Shown: positions 25,067-33,175 of the stretch, piece by piece
Layout: each line of letters starts with the position of its first letter
Numbering within the stretch: position 1 is the stretch's first letter
NCBI GenBank assembly: GCA_038131365.1
Contig: JAYPPH010000005.1
Location: 310,001 to 374,000 of the forward strand
DNA from: Marisalimonas marina
GTDB lineage: Bacteria > Pseudomonadota > Alphaproteobacteria > Puniceispirillales > Marisalimonadaceae
Direction: 5' to 3'
DNA length: 64,000 nt
Program-made: the position numbers and the translations under genes
Notes under the pieces: generated by a model
Told to the model about the DNA's origin: nothing
Databases searched by the model: none
The model's input: only the letters and a program-made list of their open reading frames with translations

Positions 25067-26365
25067 ATGGCTACAGGTTTATCATTAATATTATTTATTT
25101 TTCTTTTAATTCTTTTATCACTAGGAATATGGGTGGCACCTGCGCTTATAACTCTTGGCTATATTTTATTAGAATTCTTTACGCCGGCTCCAGTTGGATC
25201 TTTGTTGGCAAGTACTTTGTGGGATGCTAGTTGGAATTGGGCTTTAACAGCTTTACCCCTGTTTATTTGGATGGGAGAAATACTTTTCAGAACTAGATTA
25301 TCATCTGAAATGTTCAAAGGGCTTGCGCCAATGTTATCAAATTTACCTGGTGGGCTGCTTCATGTTAACGTTGTTGGATGTGGTATTATGGCCGCTGTTG
25401 CGGGCTCTAGTGCGGTAACGTGTGCGACTATTGGAAGAATGAGTATACCTGAGTTAAAGAAGAGAAATTATGATGAGACTTTGAGTATTGGTTCATTAGC
25501 CGGCTCTGGAACCTTAGGTCTTCTGATACCACCTTCAATAATGTTGATTGTTTATGGCGTTCTAGCTCAAGTATCTATTTCAAGGTTATTTATAGCAGGT
25601 GTGTTGCCAGGTATCATGATTATAATTATTTTCATGACTTATATCATCATAAGATCAAAATTAAATCCAGCATTAGCTCCAAAACAAGATGTAAGGTATA
25701 CTCTTTGGGAAAAAATCAAAGCTGCTAGAAATTTGTTACCAGTTCTTGCTTTGATATTTTTTGTATTAGGTTCTATTTATGGCGGATATGCAACACCAAC
25801 TGAAGCTGCAACGATAGGTGTAATAGGTGCTTTATTACTCGCATGGTCTTCGAAAACTCTCAATAAAAAAAGTTTTATTGATAGTTTAATGGGTGCAGTA
25901 AAAACATCTTGTATGATAAATTTTATTATTGTTGGGGCTGCTTTTTTATCTGTTGCAATGGGATATACAGGGATACCTAAACAATTGGGTCAGTTAGTTA
26001 GTGATTTTGAATTATCGCGGTTATCACTATTAGCAATTTTAACTTTATTATATATCTTTCTGGGATGTTTTCTTGAAGGTACATCAATGATGGTCTTAAC
26101 TGCCTCAGTTGTGTTGCCAATGGTACAAATTGCTGGAATAGATTTGATATGGTTTGGTATATTTACAGTTGTCGTCGTTGAAATGGCTCAAATTACACCA
26201 CCAGTTGGTTTTAATTTGTTTGTACTTCAAGGTATGACCGGGAGGGATATCTTAAAAGTTACAAAAGCTGCATTACCATTCTTTTTTCTTATGTTATTAA
26301 GTATAGTTATATTAATAATATTTCCTGAGATAGTTACTGCACCTGTAAACTTTATGATTCAATAA
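25067..26365 (+). CDS. dctM: TRAP transporter large permease subunit
   Basis: A 432-residue transport subunit with about eleven to twelve helices. Family motifs are PLFIWMGEILFR near 65-76, GCGIMAAVAGSSAVTCATIGRM near 104-125 (the ion-binding loop of DctM), and GTLGLLIPPSIMLIVYG near 148. It couples a sodium gradient to solute uptake. The gene is followed after 21 bases by hyuA, so transport and hydrolysis are encoded in one operon. Confidence 0.93.
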   Translation: MATGLSLILFIFLLILLSLGIWVAPALITLGYILLEFFTPAPVGSLLASTLWDASWNWALTALPLFIWMGEILFRTRLSSEMFKGLAPMLSNLPGGLLHVNVVGCGIMAAVAGSSAVTCATIGRMSIPELKKRNYDETLSIGSLAGSGTLGLLIPPSIMLIVYGVLAQVSISRLFIAGVLPGIMIIIIFMTYIIIRSKLNPALAPKQDVRYTLWEKIKAARNLLPVLALIFFVLGSIYGGYATPTEAATIGVIGALLLAWSSKTLNKKSFIDSLMGAVKTSCMINFIIVGAAFLSVAMGYTGIPKQLGQLVSDFELSRLSLLAILTLLYIFLGCFLEGTSMMVLTASVVLPMVQIAGIDLIWFGIFTVVVVEMAQITPPVGFNLFVLQGMTGRDILKVTKAALPFFFLMLLSIVILIIFPEIVTAPVNFMIQ

Positions 26366-26386
26366 TTAATATAAGGATAATTTATA

Positions 26387-28456
26387 ATGAGATTGGCTAT
26401 TGATATAGGCGGTACATTTACAGATATAGTTTTAGAAAATCAAAATAACCTTATTACAAAAAAAGTTCTTACCTCAATCGCACAGCCAGAAGTTGCTGTA
26501 ATAGAAGGAGTTTCAGAGCTTTTGGATGAAAATAATATTACATCATCTGAAATTAAGATGATTATTCATGGAACAACCCTTGCAACCAATGCAGTAATTG
26601 AGAGAAAAGGGGCAAAGACATGTTTTATCACTACTGAGGGTTTTAGAGATGTTTTAGATATAGGGTATGAAAGTAGATTTGATCAGTACGATATATTAAT
26701 TGAAAAAACAATGTCATTAGTTCCTAGAAAACATAGGTTTGTTATTAAAGAAAGAACTGATGTTAATGGTAATATCTTAGAGCCCATAAATACTGAGACA
26801 TTTTCTAATCTGGTTCAAAAAATTAAAGAAGAAGGTTTCAAAAGTGTAGGGATTGGTTTTTTACACTCCTATGCAAATTCAGAAAATGAAAATATTTTAA
26901 GAAATCATTTATTAGAAAACTTACCTGGAGTAGAAGTAAGTATTTCATCAGATGTTTGCCCTGAAATAAGAGAATATGAGCGTTTTACGACTACTGTAGT
27001 TAATGCTTACATAAAACCTTTAATGGCTAGTTATCTTAAAAAATTAGATAATGAATTAAAAATTAAGGGATTTGATTGTCCTTTGTTGCTTATGACCTCT
27101 GGAGGAACGTTAACTAATATAGAAAGTGCATGTAATAATCCTGTAAGATTAGTTGAATCTGGACCTGCTGGAGGGGCTATACTTGCCACGTCTATTGCAG
27201 ATGATCTCAATCTTAACAAAGTTATCTCTTTCGATATGGGTGGAACTACAGCTAAAATTACTATCATTGAAAATAAAAAAGCAATAAAAGCTCGAGAGTT
27301 TGAGGTTGATAGAAAAGCTAGATTTAAAAAGGGAAGTGGATTACCTCTAAGAATTCCAGTTATAGAAATGGTAGAAATTGGAGCTGGTGGAGGATCTATT
27401 GCTAGAGTTAATAAACTAGAGCAAATTATTACAGGCCCTGATAGTGCGGGGTCTTATCCTGGTCCTGCATGTTATAATAATGGTGGTGAGAGACCAACAA
27501 TCACAGATGCTGATTTAGTTATTGGTAAAATCAACCCAGACAATTTTGCAGGTGGTAAGATTTCACTCTCTAAAGATTTAGCAAATAAAGCAATTAAGAA
27601 AAATATTTCTGAGATTGTCAAAATGGATAATGAGACAGCAGCATTAGCGATTTCAGAAATTGTTGATGAAACAATGTCAAATGCTGCAAGAGTTCATACT
27701 GTTGAACAAGGTCATGAAACTTCAAATAGAACTCTTATTGCATTTGGTGGAGCAGCACCTTTACATATCGCTAGAGTGGCTGAAAAATTAAGAGTAAATT
27801 CTGTAATTATACCTACTAATGCAAGTGTTGGTTCTGCAGTTGGTTTCTTAAAAGCACCGGTTGGTTATGAAGTTGTTAAGAGTTTGAGAATGCTTTTAAA
27901 TGTATTTCAAGCAGAAAAAGTAAATGAATTACTTAAAAAAATGAGAAATGAGGCAGAAAAAATTATTCAAAACACTTCGACAAAAGTTTCTTTTGTTGAA
28001 GAGAGATACGCATTCATGAGATATGCAGGGCAGGGGCATGAAATAAAAGTTGCTATTGATAACTCTGATTTGTCTAACGAGCACTCAGCTAAAATAAAGT
28101 CATCATTTGAAGAACAGTATGAAAAGTTATATTCGAGGATTTTACCCAATGCTGATATAGAAATCTTAACCTGGTCTTTATCTTTATCTATCGCTAATGA
28201 AGAAAAAACATCTTTTGAAAATATAAAATCATTTAATAAGATTAAAGAAAATAAATTGGTTGATTTTGTCGATTATGAAAGAAATGAAAAGATAAAAATC
28301 CCATATTTTGAACGATCTGAATTAAAGCCTGGTGATATCATTAATGGCCAATGTATTATATCTGAAGACCAGACCACAATAGTTGTGTCTAAAAACTTTA
28401 ACACAAAAGTATTGTCTAACAATTTTTTACAAATGGAATCTATTAATCATGACTAA
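26387..28456 (+). CDS. hyuA: ATP-dependent hydantoinase subunit A
   Basis: A 689-residue hydantoinase A / 5-oxoprolinase-like subunit of the ASKHA ATPase superfamily. It opens with LAIDIGGTFTDIVLE for phosphate binding, carries GTTLATNAVIER, VESGPAGGAILA and FDMGGTTAKI, and later GAGGGSIARV and AFGGAAPLH. With subunit B it opens a cyclic amide (N-methylhydantoin, hydantoin or 5-oxoproline) using ATP. Acetone carboxylase is a relative, but no third subunit is present. It overlaps hyuB by 8 bases (ATGACTAA). Length is normal. Confidence 0.9.
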   Translation: MRLAIDIGGTFTDIVLENQNNLITKKVLTSIAQPEVAVIEGVSELLDENNITSSEIKMIIHGTTLATNAVIERKGAKTCFITTEGFRDVLDIGYESRFDQYDILIEKTMSLVPRKHRFVIKERTDVNGNILEPINTETFSNLVQKIKEEGFKSVGIGFLHSYANSENENILRNHLLENLPGVEVSISSDVCPEIREYERFTTTVVNAYIKPLMASYLKKLDNELKIKGFDCPLLLMTSGGTLTNIESACNNPVRLVESGPAGGAILATSIADDLNLNKVISFDMGGTTAKITIIENKKAIKAREFEVDRKARFKKGSGLPLRIPVIEMVEIGAGGGSIARVNKLEQIITGPDSAGSYPGPACYNNGGERPTITDADLVIGKINPDNFAGGKISLSKDLANKAIKKNISEIVKMDNETAALAISEIVDETMSNAARVHTVEQGHETSNRTLIAFGGAAPLHIARVAEKLRVNSVIIPTNASVGSAVGFLKAPVGYEVVKSLRMLLNVFQAEKVNELLKKMRNEAEKIIQNTSTKVSFVEERYAFMRYAGQGHEIKVAIDNSDLSNEHSAKIKSSFEEQYEKLYSRILPNADIEILTWSLSLSIANEEKTSFENIKSFNKIKENKLVDFVDYERNEKIKIPYFERSELKPGDIINGQCIISEDQTTIVVSKNFNTKVLSNNFLQMESINHD

Positions 28457-30076
28457 AGATAAACTATTAGATGAGAAAAAAAATATCCAAAATCAAGTTA
28501 TGTGGAACCGTTTATTATCTGTCGTTGAAGAACAGGGTCAGACACTTGTTAGAACAGCTTTTAGTCCTATAGTAAGAGAATGTGGTGATATTTCTGCTGG
28601 CGTTTTTGATTTAGAAGGAAGAATGATGGCTCAAGCTGTCACAGGAACACCAGGACACGTGAATTCTATGGCTGAATCAGTCAAGCACTTTATTGAGCAT
28701 TTCCCTCTTAGTTCAATGAATGAGGGGGATATTTTTATTACTAATGATCCTTGGATGGGTACTGGCCATCTAAATGATTTTGTAATAACAACACCTTGTT
28801 TTAAGGATAAAAAGATTGTTGGCTTGTTTTCTTGCACATCTCATCTGACAGATATTGGAGGATTAGGTGTTGGGCCTGATGCTACTGATATACATATGGA
28901 GGGTTTATATATACCCATGCTAAAATTAGCTGATAAGGGTGTAATGGATCAAACTTTATTAAAATTAATAAGTCAAAACACAAGACAACCTATAGAAACC
29001 GAAGGCGATGTTTATTCCTTAGCCGCTTGTAATGATATTGGTTGTAAAAGATTAGTAGAAATGATGAAAGAGTTTCAGATATCTGATTTGAAAGAGTTAT
29101 CTGATTTCATATATAGTAAGTCTCTTCAAGCTGTTGAAAATGAAATTAAGAAAATTCCGAATGGAACATATAGAAACTCAATGATGATTGATGGCTTCGA
29201 AAAGGATATTTGTCTTGAAGCAGAGTTAGTAGTAAATGATAAATCAATATCTGTCGATTTCACAGGAACATCAGATAAATCTAAATTTGGAATCAACGTT
29301 CCATTATCTTATACTAAAGCATATACATGTTTTGGTTTAAGTTGCCTCGTGAGTGCAGAGATACCTAACAATGCAGGGTCCTTAAAACCTTTTGAAATAG
29401 ATGCTCCGTAGGATCAATATTAAATGCTCCATATCCTGCTGCAGTTTGTGCAAGACACATTATTGGGCAGATGCTTCCTGATGTTGTTTTCGGATGCTTG
29501 GAAAAAGCTTTACCTGACAAAGTACCTGCAGAGGGTGCTTCTTGTTTATGGAATATAACATTTCGTGGGAAAACTGATAGAGGAGCTAATAACAACTCAT
29601 TATTTGCAGTGACTGCAGTGGTTAATGGAGGGACTGGAGCCAGACCTGTTAAAGATGGTTTGTCTGCAACGGCTTATCCCTCTGGTGTAAAAGGAACCCC
29701 AGTTGAGATTAATGAGGCTGTAGCACCTTTACTATTTCTAAAAAAAGAATATTGTCCTGGTAGTGGAGGAAAGGGTAAATACATAGGAGGTTTAGGACAG
29801 GTTATTGAAATAAAATCTGCAATTGACGAAGATATGGATCTTCTAGCTTCTTTTGATAGAATTAAATATCCTGCCAGAGGAAGAGCTGGTGGAGAAAATG
29901 GTAAATCAGGAACAGTTTCAATAAAGGGACAAAGACAACTAAACGGAAAAGGAACTCAAGTAGTAAAGGCTGGAGAAATTTTACAAATTTTCACACCCGG
30001 CGGTGCTGGAATTGGAAATTATTCTGAAAGAGATAAAACTCTTATTAAAAATGATGAAGAAAATGAATTAATATAA
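28449..30076 (+). pseudogene. hyuB: ATP-dependent hydantoinase subunit B, interrupted by a one-base frameshift
   Basis: The two halves together match a full HyuB of about 542 residues. The first half (to 29408) has TAFSPIVRECGDISAG, GTPGHVNSM, NDPWMGTGHLNDF and ends FEIDAP before a TAG. The second, in the -1 frame, continues VGSILNAPYPAAVCARHIIG, QMLPDVVFG and the terminal FTPGGAGIG. The family reads DAPxGSILN here, so exactly one base is missing within CCGTAGGA at about 29406-29412. No slippery heptamer is present, so programmed shifting is unlikely. Either a sequencing error or a recent inactivating mutation explains it. The start lies inside hyuA. Confidence 0.85.
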
Positions 30077-30078
30077 TA

Positions 30079-30780
30079 TCAAATAGGTATACCCAAATTC
30101 CTACTTGGTTTAATTTCAAATTTCTTAATTTTTAGGTTTAGTTTTATTAAATTCTCAATCAGTGTGGTAGCTGCAGTTACACCTTCAATGAAGGCCAAAC
30201 CGTATTTATCTGAAAGTGTTTTAGTAAGATCCGATATTCCAGCACTTGTAATTATTATTGCTTCAGGCCTATCTTCAGTGATTGTCCTCTGAATTTCATG
30301 TTCAAGTTTTTTAATATTCGCTTTTGACATAGTTTCCATATCAAGTATTGGGACCTCAATAGACTTGAGCGAAACACATTTATGATCCAAATCATATTTA
30401 ACTAGATTATTTTTAATAGCTTCATGAGTTTGTGAGATATTAGTAATTATTGAAAATCTGTTAGCAATTATATTTGCAGTATAAAAACTTGCTTCTCCTA
30501 TACCTAATATTGGTTTAGATGTAATTTTTCTAATCGTTTCAACACCAATATCTTCATATGATGCTACTATGAACGCATCTGAATGATGATTGTTTTCAAC
30601 AGATTTAATAAGATCAGAGATGCTTGTTGTTTCATGGTGATAATTAAAATAGTCCTCAACAAAATCTTCATTAATAAAAATACGAGAATTTTGGCTAATT
30701 ACCTCTAAAGCAGTTTTTTTAAGTTTGTCATTAGATTTTTTACTTGGGTAAGGATTTAAAATACAAATTTCAATCTTCAA
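30079..30780 (-). CDS. Second Asp/Glu/hydantoin racemase family protein, cysteines replaced by serines
   Basis: A 233-residue member of the Asp/Glu/hydantoin racemase fold (start ICILNPYPSKKSND). At the first catalytic position the motif is ASYEDIG (Ser74) instead of ACFxDPG, and at the second it is TSAGISDL (Ser179) instead of GCAGMxDL. The surrounding residues are kept, so the alignment is straightforward, yet both thiols are lost. It is convergent with hyuB (two bases between the stops) and lies 11 bases downstream of the BisC-like gene. It is quite different from the copy at 21774 and could act as a hydrolase or isomerase of different type. Confidence 0.8.
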   Translation of the reverse strand: MKIEICILNPYPSKKSNDKLKKTALEVISQNSRIFINEDFVEDYFNYHHETTSISDLIKSVENNHHSDAFIVASYEDIGVETIRKITSKPILGIGEASFYTANIIANRFSIITNISQTHEAIKNNLVKYDLDHKCVSLKSIEVPILDMETMSKANIKKLEHEIQRTITEDRPEAIIITSAGISDLTKTLSDKYGLAFIEGVTAATTLIENLIKLNLKIKKFEIKPSRNLGIPI

Positions 30781-30791
30781 AACAAATATCT

Positions 30792-33137
30792 CTATTTATC
30801 AATAATATCAGGTAAATCAAAAACTTTTATAGGGGGTAAATCTTTCGTATACTTTTTTATTTGAACTAATGTGGAATGAGCAGACGGACCTTGTGCAAGC
30901 GATGATGTCCCAACATCTTCAGTTAGTACATTTGGGTTACCATGTATGCAAAAGTCATCACTCAAGGGGTCGTACCATGCGCCAACAGGAAGGAAAACCA
31001 CTCCCTTCATAACTTCCTTTGATATTTTCACTCCAGCAAGACATTTACCTCTTTCATTGAATACTTCAACTATTTCTCCATCTTTTAACCCTCTTGAATT
31101 GGCGTCTTCTGGGTTAATCTTAATTGCCTCTCTTCCTAATATTTTATCCTTTTGACTTTCTGATCCATTGTCAAGTTGGCTATGCAGTCTATTATGCGGT
31201 TGGCCAGAAATAAGTTGCAGAGGAAATTTTTTTACAAGTTTAGAGCCCAACCATTCATCTTGTTCTATCCATGATGGGTGACCTAAACAATCTTTATAAT
31301 TGAAACCAGCTACAGTTTCAGAAAATATTTCTATTTTACCAGAAGGAGTTGGAAGAGGATTTTTTTCAGGGTCATTTCTAAATTCTTCCAATAAAATTGT
31401 TTGTTTCTTTGGTGAAAGTACATTTTGAAACCCGCTTTTCCAAAACTTATCAAAGTCAGGTAAAGAAAAGTTTGCTTCTTGAGCACCTTTTTTAGCCTCG
31501 TCCCATAAAAATCTTAGCCATTGATCTTCATTACGATTTTCTGTGAATTTAGAAGATATTTTTAATTTATCAGCTATTGCAGAAAAAATCTCATAATCTG
31601 ATTTAGATTCACCGACTGGGTCTATACTTTTATGCATTGGAGATATTGTCTGATCCCAATGTCTTATACCAATATCATTTCGTTCCAGGGATGTTGTTAC
31701 TGGTAAAACAATATCAGCGTGTCTGGCAAGACTATTCCACCAAATTTCATTAACAATTATAGTATCAGGTTGCTTAAATGCTTTCACAAGCTTTTTAAGG
31801 TTCATTTGGTGATGAAAAGGATTACCTCCTGCCCAATAAACTAGCTTTATATTTGGATATTTAAGGTTTTGACCATTGTAAGTAAAATGTTCATCAGGTT
31901 GCAAAAGCATATCAGAAATTCTTGCAACTGGAATAAATTCATTAACAGGATTTTTAAATTGATTTAGAGCAGGCCACTTATGAAATTGGACTGGATTACC
32001 AATACCATTTTCTGCGCTATACCCTAATCCAAAGCCACCTCCTGGCAAGCCAATTTGTCCAAGCATACAGGCTAGGACAGTGATCATCCAATGTGGCTGT
32101 TCACCATATTGTTGTCTTTGTAGCCCCCATGCTCCAGTTATCATTGTCCTATTTGAAGATATTTTTTTTGCTAGATTATAAATTGTATCACTTGGGATTC
32201 CTGTAATTTTTGAAGCCCAATATGGAGTCTTTGCTTTACCATCAGATATACCTTTTAAATACTTTGAGAATTCCTCGTATCCAGTACAGTATTTATTTAA
32301 AAATTCTTTATCTAACATGCTTTCAGTTTCAAGAACGAAAGCTATTCCAAGCATAAGCGCTGTATCAGTTCCTGGTCTAATCTTAATCCATTCTGCATTG
32401 CTAATTATATCAGCTTCCATTTCCATAGGGCTAATATTTATAAATTCTATTCCTTTTTGAGCACAATTTTTTATGAATTCTTTTGTTGTATGTTTTCCAA
32501 CACCACCCGATGTGACTTGCGAATTTTTAAGAGGAAGTCCACCAAACATCATAATAATTTTTGAATTATCTCTGATATTATTCCAATCAGTATGATTATC
32601 TAAAAATTGTCTATAAGACATTCCAATAACATGTGGCATGATTGTTTCACTGGCTGCGTAGGAGTAAGTGTTTACTGATTTGGTATAACCACCATAACAA
32701 TTAAAAAATCTATGAAGTTGACTTTGTGCGTGATGGAATCGCCCAGCAGAGCCCCATCCATATGAGCCAGCAAAAAAAGCTTTATTCTTATATTTATTTT
32801 TTACCCTATTTAATTCAAAAGCTACTATTTCAATAGCTTCATCCCAGGTTATTTGTACGAATGGATCAGAACCTCTTTTGCTCCTGACTCTTTTTCCGGC
32901 TAATGATAATTTAGGATTAGATAATTCTTTACGAATTTCTCTGAGGTATCCTCTTCTAACATGAGGAAATTTTATTCTTAAGTTGTCGTCCACACTGTCA
33001 ACTAATCCATTAGCTATACTGGAAGGATCTTTGTCGAGTTCATAAGGTTTTAATGCTACTAGATTGTCGTCTTGGGTTTCAGCATAATAGCTTCCCCAAT
33101 GAAATGAGGTTGGTCGTTTAATTTTTTTTGGCATCAT
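30792..33137 (-). CDS. Molybdopterin oxidoreductase of the BisC/TorZ-DMSO reductase type
   Basis: A 781-residue bis-MGD enzyme. The first residues (no signal peptide, KRPTSFHWGSYYAE) resemble cytosolic biotin sulfoxide reductase BisC rather than the exported TorA or DmsA. AFFAGSYGWGSAGRFHHAQS holds the serine that ligates molybdenum in this class, and YSYAASETIMPHVIG follows. Further segments MITGAWGLQRQQYGEQPHWM, NEIWWNSLARHADIVLP and LISGQPHNRLHSQLDNGSES are family hallmarks. There is no N-terminal Fe-S domain. It may reduce S- or N-oxides; the neighbours do not fix the substrate. An oxidase role on a hydroxylated substrate is possible. Confidence 0.86.
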   Translation of the reverse strand: MMPKKIKRPTSFHWGSYYAETQDDNLVALKPYELDKDPSSIANGLVDSVDDNLRIKFPHVRRGYLREIRKELSNPKLSLAGKRVRSKRGSDPFVQITWDEAIEIVAFELNRVKNKYKNKAFFAGSYGWGSAGRFHHAQSQLHRFFNCYGGYTKSVNTYSYAASETIMPHVIGMSYRQFLDNHTDWNNIRDNSKIIMMFGGLPLKNSQVTSGGVGKHTTKEFIKNCAQKGIEFINISPMEMEADIISNAEWIKIRPGTDTALMLGIAFVLETESMLDKEFLNKYCTGYEEFSKYLKGISDGKAKTPYWASKITGIPSDTIYNLAKKISSNRTMITGAWGLQRQQYGEQPHWMITVLACMLGQIGLPGGGFGLGYSAENGIGNPVQFHKWPALNQFKNPVNEFIPVARISDMLLQPDEHFTYNGQNLKYPNIKLVYWAGGNPFHHQMNLKKLVKAFKQPDTIIVNEIWWNSLARHADIVLPVTTSLERNDIGIRHWDQTISPMHKSIDPVGESKSDYEIFSAIADKLKISSKFTENRNEDQWLRFLWDEAKKGAQEANFSLPDFDKFWKSGFQNVLSPKKQTILLEEFRNDPEKNPLPTPSGKIEIFSETVAGFNYKDCLGHPSWIEQDEWLGSKLVKKFPLQLISGQPHNRLHSQLDNGSESQKDKILGREAIKINPEDANSRGLKDGEIVEVFNERGKCLAGVKISKEVMKGVVFLPVGAWYDPLSDDFCIHGNPNVLTEDVGTSSLAQGPSAHSTLVQIKKYTKDLPPIKVFDLPDIIDK

Positions 33138-33175
33138 TACCCCATTTTTGAAATATATAAATTGATTATGCTTTA

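Noticed and set aside
29400..29420. Programmed -1 frameshift in hyuB
   Set aside because: No X-XXY-YYZ slippery heptamer or downstream pseudoknot-like sequence; a missing base is the simpler explanation.
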